64,000 nt of DNA, taken from NCBI GenBank assembly GCA_963728875.1, contig CAVSLJ010000002.1, positions 434,001 through 498,000 of the forward strand. Reading direction: 5' to 3'. The translations under genes and the position numbers were made by a program. Positions 1 to 8,630 of this stretch are shown piece after piece (position 1 is the stretch's first letter; each line of letters begins with the position of its first letter). The notes under the pieces were generated by a model, which did not search any database, had not been told where the DNA came from, and saw only the letters and a list, made by a program, of their open reading frames with translations. This DNA is from DASUPK01 sp963728875 (lineage in GTDB: Bacteria > Actinomycetota > Thermoleophilia > Solirubrobacterales > 70-9).

Positions 1-1
1 C

Positions 2-616
2 CCGCCGATCTACGAGATGCAGGTGCGGGCGATCGTCCAGGCTGCTGCCGCCGTGGGGGCCGAGGACGAGCAGCCGCACGTCGAGATCATGCTCCCGTTG
101 ATCGCCTATGAGACCGAGCTGGAGCACGTGCGTGAGATCGTGGACAGGGCCGCGACGGCCGCGCAGGAGGAGGTCGGCCGGGAGACTCCCTACTCCATCG
201 GGACCATGCTCGAGCTTCCGCGAGCCTGCCTGATCGCGGACCGGGTTGCGCGGCATGCGGACTTCTTCAGCTTCGGGACCAACGACCTGACGCAGACGAC
301 GATCGGGCTCTCGCGCGACGACGTCGAGGGGCGATTCATCGGCGCGTACCTCGAGCAGGGGATTCTCGATCAGAGCCCGTTCGAGACGCTCGACGAGCCG
401 GGGGTCGGCGAGCTCGTTCGCCTGGGCGTTGACCGGGGTCGGCAGGGGAACCCGGACATCCATCTCGGGATCTGCGGCGAGCACGGCGGGGACCCGCAGA
501 GCGTGGCCTTCTTCCACCGCAGCGGCCTGGACTACGTGAGCTGCTCGCCGTATCGGGTGCCAATCGCCCGGGTCGCCGCGGCTCAGGCCGCCGCGGCTGA
601 GAACATCGAAGGGTGA
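2..616 (+). CDS. ppdK: Pyruvate, phosphate dikinase, C-terminal part (truncated by window edge)
   Basis: This is the C-terminal PEP/pyruvate-binding barrel of pyruvate, phosphate dikinase, which interconverts pyruvate + ATP + Pi and PEP + AMP + PPi. The frame is open to the left edge, so the start lies outside the window. Visible family blocks are PPIYEMQ at the edge, the EIMLPL strand, FSFGTNDLTQ, and CGEHGGDP, which carries the catalytic cysteine, followed by SCSPYRVP near the end. PEP synthase and PTS enzyme I share the barrel, but SFGTNDLTQTT with CGEHGGDP fits PPDK best. The stop overlaps the GTG start of the next gene, so the two are probably cotranscribed. Confidence 0.93.
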   Translation, partial: PPIYEMQVRAIVQAAAAVGAEDEQPHVEIMLPLIAYETELEHVREIVDRAATAAQEEVGRETPYSIGTMLELPRACLIADRVARHADFFSFGTNDLTQTTIGLSRDDVEGRFIGAYLEQGILDQSPFETLDEPGVGELVRLGVDRGRQGNPDIHLGICGEHGGDPQSVAFFHRSGLDYVSCSPYRVPIARVAAAQAAAAENIEG

Positions 617-1635
617 GCGCGAGGCGAATCGAGACCGCCCCCGAGGCCACCGCCGCCTTCGAGGGGCGCATCCGTGCGGCGGAGTCCGAGTTCCTGTGGG
701 AGCTCGCCACGCCGTCCTATCCCGCTCGGCGCCGCGAGCCGGAGCCGGACAGCCCGGTGCGGACGCCGTTCCAGCGCGACCGCGACCGGATCGTGCATTC
801 GAAGGCGTTCCGCCGGCTCAAGCACAAGACGCAGGTCTTCGTGGCGCCGGAGGGCGATCACTACCGGACCCGCCTCACTCACACACTCGAGGCCTGCTTC
901 ATCTCGCGCACGGTCGCGAGGGCGCTGGGGCTGAGCGAGGATCTGACCGAGGCCGTCGGGCTGGGGCACGACCTCGGACACCCGCCCTTCGGGCACATCG
1001 GCGAGGAGGTGCTGGACGAGGCGCTCCGGGAGCATGGGATGCGCTTCCGGCACAACGAGCATTCGCTGCGGGTGGTCGACGAGCTGGAGCGGGACGGGCG
1101 GGGGCTCAACCTGACCGAGCAGGTGCGCGACGGGATCCTCAACCACACCGGGCCCGAGAAGCCCGTGACGCTGGAGGGGCGGGTGGTGCGGATCGTCGAC
1201 CGGGTCGCCTACATCAATCACGACATCGACGATGCGCTTCGCGCCGGGATCATCGGGGAGGCCGATCTGCCGGCCGAGCAGATCAAGCTGCTCGGGGAGA
1301 CCGGAGCGAGCCGGATTGACCGGCTCGTGCAGGACATGGTGGAGCGCTCGCGGGCGGAGGGGGACATAGCGCAGAGCGAGGAGGTCGGCGGGGCGATGCT
1401 GCGGCTGCGGAAGTTCATGTTCGAGCGGGTCTATCTGGGGGAGGAGGCTCGCGCGGAGCAGGAGCGGGCGCGGGTGGCGCTGCGGACGCTGTTCGACCAC
1501 TACCTCGCGAACATCGACGAGGTGCCGGCGACGGATCCGGACGCGGGTCCGGTCCAGCGGGTCACCGACTACATCGCCGGAATGACCGACCGTTTTTGCC
1601 TCAACACGTACGACCGGCTGGTTGCTCGCCAATAG
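613..1635 (+). CDS. dgt: Deoxyguanosinetriphosphate triphosphohydrolase-like protein
   Basis: An HD-domain dNTPase of 340 residues, expected to hydrolyse dNTPs to deoxynucleoside and triphosphate and so trim the dNTP pool. The family signature HSKAFRRLKHKTQVF lies around residues 62-76. The metal-binding histidines follow in HYRTRLTHTLE (about 83-93), and the HD pair in GLGHDLGHPPFGH (about 117-129). The GTG start overlaps the stop of the upstream PPDK gene by 4 bases, implying translational coupling. dnaG follows on the same strand, a common actinobacterial arrangement. Assignment to the dGTPase-like family is secure; true substrate preference cannot be read from sequence. Confidence 0.93.
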   Translation: MSARRIETAPEATAAFEGRIRAAESEFLWELATPSYPARRREPEPDSPVRTPFQRDRDRIVHSKAFRRLKHKTQVFVAPEGDHYRTRLTHTLEACFISRTVARALGLSEDLTEAVGLGHDLGHPPFGHIGEEVLDEALREHGMRFRHNEHSLRVVDELERDGRGLNLTEQVRDGILNHTGPEKPVTLEGRVVRIVDRVAYINHDIDDALRAGIIGEADLPAEQIKLLGETGASRIDRLVQDMVERSRAEGDIAQSEEVGGAMLRLRKFMFERVYLGEEARAEQERARVALRTLFDHYLANIDEVPATDPDAGPVQRVTDYIAGMTDRFCLNTYDRLVARQ

Positions 1636-1686
1636 ATTGATGAGAGGGTGCAGCGGAGGCGAAGCCGAGCAGCAACCCGATTAGTC

Positions 1687-3453
1687 ATGGCGAAGTTCAC
1701 CGAAGAAAGCAAGACACGGGTCAAGGAGGCCGCGGACATCCTCGAGATCGTCTCGGCGTACACCGACCTGCAGCAGAGGGGACAGGACTTCTGGGGCAAC
1801 TGCCCGTTCCATGAGGAGCGGACGCCGTCGTTCAAGGTCAATCCCCGCGACAAGCTCTACTACTGCTTCGGCTGCGAGGCCAGTGGCGACGTCTTCCGCT
1901 TCGTCGAGGAGAAGGAGGGGCTGACCTTTCCCGAGGCGGTCGAGTCGCTGGCGGAGCGATACGGCGTCGAGGTCGAGAGGGAGAACGAAGATCCGCAGGC
2001 CGAGGCGCGGCGCCGGAGGAAGGCGCGGTTATGGGAGCTGCTCGAGCGGACGGCGAAGTTCTACGAGCGCTACCTCTGGGACTCGAAGAAGGCGGGGAAG
2101 GCGCGGGCGTATCTGGAGGACCGGGGGCTGGGGGAGGACGTGCTGCGGCGCTTCGGCGTGGGGATGGCGCCGAGCGCCTGGGATCAGGTGCTGACCGGGA
2201 GCCAGCGCGCGGGCTTCAAGCTCGATGAGCTGCAGGCTGCCGGGTTGATCCAGAAGGGACGGCAGGGCGGGCACTACGACCGCTTCAGGAGCCGGATCAC
2301 CTTTCCGATCCGCGACCAGCGTGGACGGGTGCTGGGGTTCGGCGCGCGCGCTCTGAGCCCGGACTCGAAGCCGAAGTACCTCAACTCGCCGGAGGGCGAG
2401 CTCTACCGGAAGAGCCACACGCTCTACGGGATCGACCGGGCGCGGGGGCCGATCGCGAAGGCGCGACGGGCGATCGTGGTGGAGGGCTACACGGATGTCC
2501 TGGCCCTGCATCAGGCCGGGGTGGAGGAGGCGGTGGCGATCATGGGGACGGCGATCACCCCCGAGCAGATCACGATGCTCGCCGGATTGACGGAGTCGGT
2601 GGTGCTGGCGCTCGACGCCGACCGGGCGGGAGCGGACGCGATGATCCGGGCGCAGAAGGTCGCCGGAGGGAAGAGCCTGGAGCTGCGAGTGGCGGCGATG
2701 CCGGAGGGCGAGGACCCGGCGGACATGCTCAAGGACGGCTCGGCGGACCGGCTCATGAAGCTGGTCGAGGAAGCGATCGACCTGCCCAGCTTCCGCGTCG
2801 ACGTGGCGCTGGGACGGGGCGACCTCGGGAGCCTGGCGGGGCGGGAGCGGGTCCTCGAGGAGGTCGGGCCGGTCCTGAAGGCGATGGGGGAGACGACGCT
2901 CGGGTTTCAGGAGCTGGTTCGCAAGGTGGCCGATCGCCTCGACACGGACGCGAGCCTGGTCCTGGCGCGGGTGCGGTCGGCGCCGGAGGCGAGCGCGGCG
3001 CCGAGCGGCGAGGGAAACGGGGCGAAGCCGCCGAAGCCGGTCGCGGTGTCGCTCACTCCGCGGGAGACACGGGAACGGGCCCTGCTCGCGATGTGCATCT
3101 CGAAACCGCAGGAGGGCCAAGCGTTCATCGATCGGCTCACCGAGGAGCACCTCTCGCCGTCGGGGCGCCCGGCCTTGGGCTGGCTGCGCGAGCACCTGGG
3201 GGATCCGATGGCAGGGCTGCCCAGGGATGACCCGGCGCTCACCTCGCTGATCACGGAGCTGGTGATGAGAGCGGAGAGCGAGCCGGCCTCCGAGGGCGCG
3301 ATGCAGCTCAACTTCGACCTGCTGGAGCAGCAGCGCCTGGAGGATGGCATCGCCGCCGCGCAGAAGGCGGGCGACTACGAGGTCAGCACCCGCCTCGCCG
3401 GAGAGCGAGCGCGGCTGACCGACCGCATCGCTCACGCGGGCGTGGCCAGCTAG
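1687..3453 (+). CDS. dnaG: DNA primase
   Basis: Replicative primase, 588 residues, that makes RNA primers at the replication fork with DnaB helicase. The ATG at 1687 gives the typical N-terminus MAKFTEESKTRVKEAADI; an upstream in-frame GTG at 1648 would add 13 residues unlike the family. The CHC2 zinc ribbon is visible as CPFH...YYCFGC (C39, H42, C60, C63). The TOPRIM domain shows VVEGYTDVLAL near residue 264 and LALDADRAG near 307. The C-terminal third, after an Ala/Pro/Gly-rich linker near residue 440, should be the DnaB-interacting region. It follows dgt with a short gap and is probably in the same transcript. Confidence 0.97.
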   Translation: MAKFTEESKTRVKEAADILEIVSAYTDLQQRGQDFWGNCPFHEERTPSFKVNPRDKLYYCFGCEASGDVFRFVEEKEGLTFPEAVESLAERYGVEVERENEDPQAEARRRRKARLWELLERTAKFYERYLWDSKKAGKARAYLEDRGLGEDVLRRFGVGMAPSAWDQVLTGSQRAGFKLDELQAAGLIQKGRQGGHYDRFRSRITFPIRDQRGRVLGFGARALSPDSKPKYLNSPEGELYRKSHTLYGIDRARGPIAKARRAIVVEGYTDVLALHQAGVEEAVAIMGTAITPEQITMLAGLTESVVLALDADRAGADAMIRAQKVAGGKSLELRVAAMPEGEDPADMLKDGSADRLMKLVEEAIDLPSFRVDVALGRGDLGSLAGRERVLEEVGPVLKAMGETTLGFQELVRKVADRLDTDASLVLARVRSAPEASAAPSGEGNGAKPPKPVAVSLTPRETRERALLAMCISKPQEGQAFIDRLTEEHLSPSGRPALGWLREHLGDPMAGLPRDDPALTSLITELVMRAESEPASEGAMQLNFDLLEQQRLEDGIAAAQKAGDYEVSTRLAGERARLTDRIAHAGVAS

Positions 3454-3477
3454 GGCGAGGGGCCGGCACCTCAACTC

Positions 3478-3527
3478 AGGTTTTGGTCACTTTGGACCGC
3501 TATAGCGACCTGAACTGACCAAAACCT
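3478..3527. repeat. Nested inverted repeat downstream of dnaG
   Basis: A perfect 12-bp inverted repeat (3478-3489 AGGTTTTGGTCA and 3516-3527 TGACCAAAACCT) encloses a 26-base loop. The loop contains a second perfect palindrome, CGCTATAGCG (3498-3507). There is no T-run after the right arm, so a classical intrinsic terminator is not obvious. It may end the dnaG transcript or bind a protein. It sits 70 bases before the tRNA-Asn gene. Confidence 0.5.
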
Positions 3528-3596
3528 CCTCTTCCGGCGCCGCTAAGGTTGCTGGCGACCCGGCATTCCTGGGTCGCTCACACGGAATTTGCGCGA

Positions 3597-3669
3597 TCCG
3601 GGGTAGCTCAATCGGTAGAGCACTCGGCTGTTAACCGAGTTGTTGTGGGTTCGAGTCCCACCCCCGGAG
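3597..3669 (+). tRNA. tRNA-Asn (GTT)
   Basis: A complete cloverleaf can be folded by eye. The acceptor stem is TCCGGGG/CCCCGGA (3597-3603 with 3662-3668), the D arm GCTC...GAGC, the anticodon stem CTCGG/CCGAG with loop CTGTTAA (anticodon GTT at 3630-3632), and the T arm GTGGG-TTCGAGT-CCCAC. The discriminator base is G at 3669. No CCA is encoded. The stop of the convergent glycosyltransferase gene lies only 5 bases beyond. Confidence 0.97.
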
Positions 3670-3673
3670 CTTC

Positions 3674-4906
3674 TTAGGAACGAGCCGGCGACAGTCGGCT
3701 CGTCGCGTTTCGGGCTGCCTCCTCGACCAGCCCTGCCGCCGCGGCCCCGCCGTCGTGCGCCTCCGACCACTCGGCAACCGCAAGGGCCCTGCCGCGGAAC
3801 TCCGGCTCCGCGAGGAGCCGCCGCGTCGCGAGCCTGATCGCCCGCCGGGACAGCAGCCGCCGCGGCACCGACAGCCCCGTTCCGGACCACGCCACCCGCG
3901 CCGCGTTCTCTCCCATGTCGCCGACGGAAGGACAGGCCAGCAGCGGTTTGCCGGCCGCCAGCGCCCTCACGACCGTGCCGTGCCCGCCGTGGCAGATCAC
4001 CAGGTCCGCGGCGGGCATCGCCTGCGAGTAGAGCAGCCAATCCACCAGCGTCGCGTTGTCCGGAACCTCGATCGGCCGCTCGGGCCGGTGCCGGTTGGTC
4101 GTCGCGAGCACCCTCATCGGTTCATCCGCCAGCCCGTCGAGCGCAACCCGGAGCAGCTCGCACTCCGGATCCTGCGACGTGCTCGGCGCGACCAACACGA
4201 GAGGCCCTTCGCCCTCCGGAATCTCGATCCGATCACCCGGCAGCTCGAAGAACAGCGCCCCCGTCACCCGCACGTGCGCCGGCCACTCCCGCGGGTATTC
4301 GAGCTGCGGAAAGGTCGCCACCACCGCCAGCAGCTCGCTGATCCCGCCGTGAAACCGCTCGATCGGCGGCAATTCCAACCGAGCCCTGGTCTCGTTGAGC
4401 TCGTCGCGTCCCCGCCGCAGCCCCATCCCGAGCAGCGGCCCCGTCGCCCTCCAGCCGAGCCGCCCGAGCGCCGTCCGCGGCGGCCGCAGCCCGAGCGAGT
4501 AGAGCGGCATCCCCGGCTGCTGCACCGGGTAGACGTGCGGGATCAGCGTCGCGTGCGGCACCCCGGCCACCTCCGCCGCGAGCGTCGGCGCCAGGGTGAG
4601 GATGTCGCTCACCACCAGGTCCGGCTCGAACCCCTCCATCAACCGCGCCAGCGCCCGAGCCGCGGCCGCGGCCGTCTGCCCGTCCGGCGTGTCCGGCCCG
4701 GGCGGCGGATAGACCGTGTACTCCTGCGCCCCGGTGAAGGCCAGTCCCTCGCCCTCAACCGCCTCCCGCCACCGCTCCCAGGTCTCGACCAGCACCTCAT
4801 GCCCGCGCCGCCGCAGCTCGCGAGCCAGCGCGATCGCCGGGAACGCATGCCCCGGATCGCCGAACGCGGCGACCAGCAATCTCAACCGTCGATCTGAACG
4901 GCTCAT
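3674..4906 (-). CDS. GT1-family (MGT/UGT-like) glycosyltransferase
   Basis: A 410-residue GT-B glycosyltransferase related to macrolide and other small-molecule glycosyltransferases. The N-terminal Rossmann start is LLVAAFGDPGHAFPAIALA (residues about 10-28), followed by RRGHEVLVET. The C-terminal nucleotide-sugar site has CHGGHGTVVRALAAGKPLL, matching the HGG-GT signature of GT1 enzymes, then a GENAARV helix. It probably transfers a sugar from an NDP donor to a lipid or secondary metabolite; the acceptor is unknown. It is transcribed divergently from the gene at 4996 and convergently with the tRNA-Asn gene. Confidence 0.85.
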   Translation of the reverse strand: MSRSDRRLRLLVAAFGDPGHAFPAIALARELRRRGHEVLVETWERWREAVEGEGLAFTGAQEYTVYPPPGPDTPDGQTAAAAARALARLMEGFEPDLVVSDILTLAPTLAAEVAGVPHATLIPHVYPVQQPGMPLYSLGLRPPRTALGRLGWRATGPLLGMGLRRGRDELNETRARLELPPIERFHGGISELLAVVATFPQLEYPREWPAHVRVTGALFFELPGDRIEIPEGEGPLVLVAPSTSQDPECELLRVALDGLADEPMRVLATTNRHRPERPIEVPDNATLVDWLLYSQAMPAADLVICHGGHGTVVRALAAGKPLLACPSVGDMGENAARVAWSGTGLSVPRRLLSRRAIRLATRRLLAEPEFRGRALAVAEWSEAHDGGAAAAGLVEEAARNATSRLSPARS

Positions 4907-4995
4907 TGCGCGGACCCTAGGGCGTCACCGCCATCCTTTGGCCTATCGCCAAGCGACGCAACAACGCCGAGCGCCTCCGCAACTCGATCGGCGCC

Positions 4996-5508
4996 ATGCC
5001 CAGCGCCACCAAGCAGGCCATGCTCCGGGGCATCCGCTCGAACCGCGTGATCGTCGGCGCCTACGTCGACAAGCGCGGCGGGGTCTGCCCGATGCTCGCC
5101 GCACACCGCAACGGCGGCCGCACCAACTTCGGCACATTCGCCCGCGCCTGGGACGCCTTCACCCGCGCCAACCCGCGCAAGCCACGCCGCGCATCCCGCC
5201 TCGAGGTCCGCATGCTGGAGAACTACCTCGAGATGGCGCTCATGCGTGAGGGGGTCGGTGGAGAGACGCTCCCCGATCGCCCGCTGGCCGAGGAGGTCCG
5301 CGACGTCAAGGCCACCCGCCGCCGCCTCGCCGCGGCGGAGGCGGAGGAGTCCTCCGACCTCTCGGTCCGGGACGTCCTCGTCACCGCGTACTCCGAGCAC
5401 GCCCACCCGGCGGAGCGCCTGCCCGAGCCCGCCACGCCCGACTCGGCCGAGGCGTGGTCCGCCGAGCTCGAGCGCGCAGAGGCCGACGTTCAGCGCGCCG
5501 ACGCCTAG
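4996..5508 (+). CDS. Conserved-looking hypothetical basic protein
   Basis: A 170-residue protein I do not recognise. The N-terminal half is rich in Arg and Lys (KQAMLRGIRSNRVIVGAYVD, then RANPRKPRRASRLEVRMLE). The C-terminal half is acidic and alanine-rich, with predicted helices. No signal peptide or membrane segment is seen. The frame is open 75 bases upstream back to a stop at 4918, but contains no ATG, GTG or TTG before 4996, so this start is forced. The basic first half could bind nucleic acid; that is only a guess. Confidence 0.6.
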   Translation: MPSATKQAMLRGIRSNRVIVGAYVDKRGGVCPMLAAHRNGGRTNFGTFARAWDAFTRANPRKPRRASRLEVRMLENYLEMALMREGVGGETLPDRPLAEEVRDVKATRRRLAAAEAEESSDLSVRDVLVTAYSEHAHPAERLPEPATPDSAEAWSAELERAEADVQRADA

Positions 5509-5530
5509 CCGCCACGGCTAACTTGCGCCC

Positions 5531-6445
5531 GTGACGCGGGCGCCAACCCTCCAGCCATCCGTCTCGGTCGTCGTCCCGGTCCGCAACGGCGAGTCGACGA
5601 TCGGCGACTGCATCGACGCGATCCTGGCCGCCGGCTACCCGCCGGACCGTCGCGAGATCCTGGTCGTCGACAACGGCTCCAGCGACGGCACCGCGGCCGA
5701 GATCCGGGCTCGCTCCGTCAGCTATCTCCACGAGCCCAGGCCGGGCGTCTCCAATGCACGCAACCGCGGCATCGCAGAGAGCACGGGCGAGATCCTCGCC
5801 TTCGTCGACGCCGACTGCCTCGTCGACCCGCAATGGCTGACCGAGCTGGTTCGCCCCTTCGAGGATCCGGAGGTCGGTGCGGTGGCAGGCGACCTCCAGC
5901 ACCTCCCGGCCACGACGCCGGCGGAGCGCCAGGCCGCCCGCCTGCTCGGCAACTGGCAGCAGTTCGCCTTCAACTCCAACCCCGCCTATCCGATCACCGC
6001 CAACGCGGCCTATCGCCGCGAGGTGATCGATCGCATCGGCCCGTTCGATCCGCACATGACCCGCGCCCAGGACGTCGAGCTCGGTCTCCGGTTCCAGGAG
6101 CGAAGCGGCCGCAGCCTCGCCTATGCCGAGAACGCGACCGCGCGCCATCGCAACCGCACCAGCCAGCTCGGCTTCTTCCGCCAGCAGCTCGGCTGGGCTT
6201 ACGGCGCCGGCCTGGTCGGCGCCAAGTTCGAGGCGATGGGCGGCCACCCGGTCAAGCCGCCTCGCATCCGGGAGATCGGCCGCACCGCGCGCGGGCTCGG
6301 CATCGTGCTCACGGCGAAAGCGCGCGGTCGCGGCGAGACACGGTGGATCGAGGACGCCTGGTTCGACCTGATGCGCCAGGTCGCGTGGTGGGCGGGTGCG
6401 CGCGCGGGCCTCCGCAAGGGCGCGCGGATCTGGAGGAGCACCTAA
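5531..6445 (+). CDS. Glycosyltransferase family 2
   Basis: A 304-residue GT-A glycosyltransferase. It begins SVSVVVPVRNGESTIGDCID and has EILVVDNGSSDGT, the usual donor-binding strand, around residues 35-55. The PGVSNARNRGI block and the metal-binding DxD (FVDADCLV, about residues 91-98) follow. The C-terminus carries a basic, possibly membrane-associated stretch (ARAGLRKGARIWRST). It uses a GTG start. It probably acts in cell-envelope or exopolysaccharide synthesis. Its last 4 bases overlap the end of the convergent SDR gene. Confidence 0.9.
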   Translation: MTRAPTLQPSVSVVVPVRNGESTIGDCIDAILAAGYPPDRREILVVDNGSSDGTAAEIRARSVSYLHEPRPGVSNARNRGIAESTGEILAFVDADCLVDPQWLTELVRPFEDPEVGAVAGDLQHLPATTPAERQAARLLGNWQQFAFNSNPAYPITANAAYRREVIDRIGPFDPHMTRAQDVELGLRFQERSGRSLAYAENATARHRNRTSQLGFFRQQLGWAYGAGLVGAKFEAMGGHPVKPPRIREIGRTARGLGIVLTAKARGRGETRWIEDAWFDLMRQVAWWAGARAGLRKGARIWRST

Positions 6446-7182
6446 CCCAGCTCAGGAGTGTCCATCGTGTCCCCGGGCCGCAGGAACACCATCTCCGGGA
6501 CGAGGCAGTTCGGCGAGGTGCGGAGCAGGAACCTGACCGCCTCCGCGATGTCCTCAGGCCGGATCATCGCCTCCGCCGCCACCTGACCCTTGACGAACTC
6601 GGTCATCGGCGTGTCGACGAAGGCGGGCGCAAAGGCCGTCACCTGAACTCCCGACCCGGCGATCTCCTTCTGGGTCGCCTGGGAGAAGCCGATCACGGCG
6701 GCCTTCGTGGCCGAATACACCGACAGCCACGGCTGCCCCGCCTTGCCGGAGACCGACGCGGTGTTGACGAGGAGCGCCTTGCCGTGCTCGGCCCCGGCCT
6801 CCTTCAGCATCGGCAGGCATTCCCGCGTCATCAGCACGACCGCCCGCAGGTTGACGCCGAGCTGCATGTCCACGTACTTGGTCGTCAGCGCGTCCATCGC
6901 CTCGCCGATCCCCACGCCGGCGTTGTTGATCAGCACATCGAGCCGCCCGTACCGCTCCTTGTGGGCGGCGACCAGCGCGGCCAGGTTCTCCTCGTCGGCC
7001 ATGTTGGCCGGAACGCTCAGCACGTCCAATCCGCCCGAGCGCAGATCCTCGGCCGCGGCCTCGAGCTTGTCCGGACGCCGGGCGGAGACAGTCACCCCGT
7101 AGCTGTTCTCGCCGAGCATCCTCGCGATCGCCAGCCCGATGCCGCTCGAGCCGCCGGTGATCAGGGCCGCCTTCTCCGCCAC
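6442..7182 (-). CDS. SDR family NAD(P)-dependent oxidoreductase
   Basis: A classical short-chain dehydrogenase/reductase of 246 residues. Visible elements are the cofactor-binding TGGSSGIG (residues 9-16), the structural NNAG (86-89), and the catalytic triad S143, Y156, K160 (YSATK). An Arg at the end of strand 2 (SARRPDK) suggests NADPH preference. The GTG start at 7182 is preceded by a strong Shine-Dalgarno AAAGGAGG 3 to 10 bases upstream. Substrate is unknown. It is divergent from the lipoprotein at 7242. Confidence 0.93.
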   Translation of the reverse strand: MAEKAALITGGSSGIGLAIARMLGENSYGVTVSARRPDKLEAAAEDLRSGGLDVLSVPANMADEENLAALVAAHKERYGRLDVLINNAGVGIGEAMDALTTKYVDMQLGVNLRAVVLMTRECLPMLKEAGAEHGKALLVNTASVSGKAGQPWLSVYSATKAAVIGFSQATQKEIAGSGVQVTAFAPAFVDTPMTEFVKGQVAAEAMIRPEDIAEAVRFLLRTSPNCLVPEMVFLRPGDTMDTPELG

Positions 7183-7241
7183 ATCTCCTCCTTTAGCTGC
7201 CGACTAAGAGCGGCAGCCACCCTATACGTGCCCCATCTACG

Positions 7242-8228
7242 ATGCCGCCCGTGCCCCGCAAGCTCCTCACCCTCCTCGCTGCCCTGCTCGCACTCGCGCT
7301 GGTCGCGGGCTGCGGCGGCTCGGACAACGGCACCGGCTCCCGCAGCCGCCCGGCGCCCGCCGCCTCCGAGTTCCCCTCCGCGGAGGGCAAGACCCTCCGG
7401 CAGCTCGTCGTCTCCTCGCACGCGACTCAGGGGCCGGTCGCCTCCCCGGCGGCCAGGAACTACCACCTGGGCACCAACCGCTTCCCATTCGGGGTCTTCA
7501 CGACCGGGCAGGACCCGATCACCGATGCGCAGGTCGCCGTCTACGCGGCCCCCGGCCGCAGCGTGAACGGCCAGGCGATCGGCCCCTTCCCCGCGAGGAT
7601 CGAGGACCTGACCACGAAGCCCGCCTTCCGCGCGAAGACGACCGCGGACGACCCGAGCGCCGCCCAGGTGGCCTACGTCGCCGACATCCCGCTCGACAAG
7701 CCCGGTCCCTGGGCATTCGCCGCCTTGATCAAGAACGGCAGCTCCTTCCAGTACAGCCTGATGCCGAGCCCCAGTCCCGTCGGCGACTACCCCATGCCGC
7801 AGGTCGGGCAACCGGTCCCGGCAATCCACACGCTGACGGCGGGCCAGGTTTCGAACATCGGCCAGATCGACACCCGGGTCCCGCCGGACGACATGCACTC
7901 GGACGACTTCGCGAACGTCGTGGGCAAGAAGCCCGTCGTCCTGCTCTTCGCGACCCCGGCTCTCTGCCAGACCCGTGTCTGCGGCCCCGTCACGGACATC
8001 GCGGAACAGGTGAAGCAGGAGTTCGGCGACCGCGTCGCCTTCATCCACCAGGAGATCTACAACAACAACAACATCAACGATGGCCCGCGTCCCCAGATGC
8101 GCGCCTTCCACCTCTCGAGCGAGCCCTGGGCCTTCGTCATCGACAAGAGCGGCAAGGTGAGCACCGTCCTGCAGGGACCCTTCAGCGTCCAGGAGCTCGA
8201 GGCCGCGGTCCCGAAGGTCGCGGGCTAG
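7242..8228 (+). CDS. Thioredoxin-fold lipoprotein with CX4C motif
   Basis: A 328-residue exported protein. The signal peptide ends in a lipobox (LVAGCGGS, Cys24), followed by a Ser/Pro-rich linker, so it is probably membrane-anchored outside the cell. Residues 40-220 form a beta-rich region I do not recognise. The C-terminal 100 residues look like a thioredoxin fold: VVLLFATPALCQTRVCGPV with two cysteines at about 242 and 247, and a later strand PWAFVIDKSGKV. The spacing CX4C differs from the CX2C of thioredoxin and is closer to Sco/peroxiredoxin-like variants. A role in extracytoplasmic thiol or metal handling is inferred. Confidence 0.75.
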   Translation: MPPVPRKLLTLLAALLALALVAGCGGSDNGTGSRSRPAPAASEFPSAEGKTLRQLVVSSHATQGPVASPAARNYHLGTNRFPFGVFTTGQDPITDAQVAVYAAPGRSVNGQAIGPFPARIEDLTTKPAFRAKTTADDPSAAQVAYVADIPLDKPGPWAFAALIKNGSSFQYSLMPSPSPVGDYPMPQVGQPVPAIHTLTAGQVSNIGQIDTRVPPDDMHSDDFANVVGKKPVVLLFATPALCQTRVCGPVTDIAEQVKQEFGDRVAFIHQEIYNNNNINDGPRPQMRAFHLSSEPWAFVIDKSGKVSTVLQGPFSVQELEAAVPKVAG

Positions 8229-8260
8229 CGGCGGGCACTCCCAGCGGGTAGAACTACCAC

Positions 8261-8629
8261 GTGCCCGATGACGAGCTGCTCACCATGCTGGCGGCCGAGG
8301 CGGCGCGCCGCACGCCGACCCTGATCGAAGGTTTCGAGGCCCTGGCCGCCTCCGGCGAAAAGGACTCGACCCGCATCGAGGAGCTCCGGGTCGAAGCGCA
8401 CGGGTTGAAGGGCGCGGCCCTGGTGGTCGGCCAGGAGCGCCTGGCGGACCTGGCGAAGGAGATCGAGCAGTTCCTGGCCGGCTGCGTCGACGGGGGCCAG
8501 ATCCAGCCGGCGGCCGCCGCCGTCCTGATCGCCGGCGCGAGCGCCTTCAACGAGGGCGCTGAGGCTGCGGCGGAGGGCGTCGTCGAACCGTCCTCGGTGG
8601 GCGAGTCGCTCGCGGCGCTCTCCGACTGA
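8261..8629 (+). CDS. Stand-alone HPt (histidine phosphotransfer) domain protein
   Basis: A 122-residue, almost entirely helical protein. The block RVEAHGLKGAALVVGQERL contains the HPt consensus H-x-L-K-G-A with phospho-acceptor candidate His47, then helices expected to complete a four-helix bundle. It should relay phosphate between a hybrid kinase and a response regulator, but no kinase or receiver gene lies near, making it an orphan. The start is GTG at 8261. The sequence GCGGGTAGAA just upstream resembles the -10 of general-stress sigma promoters. Confidence 0.72.
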   Translation: MPDDELLTMLAAEAARRTPTLIEGFEALAASGEKDSTRIEELRVEAHGLKGAALVVGQERLADLAKEIEQFLAGCVDGGQIQPAAAAVLIAGASAFNEGAEAAAEGVVEPSSVGESLAALSD

Positions 8630-8630
8630 C

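Noticed and set aside
583..3474. Long minus-strand frames opposite dgt and dnaG
   Set aside because: Antisense shadows of two well-recognised genes; no motif and Pro/His/Arg-rich composition typical of such shadows.
5833..7566. 577-codon plus-strand frame spanning the GT2 and SDR genes
   Set aside because: Runs out of frame through one real gene and antisense to another; composition is Arg/Pro/His.
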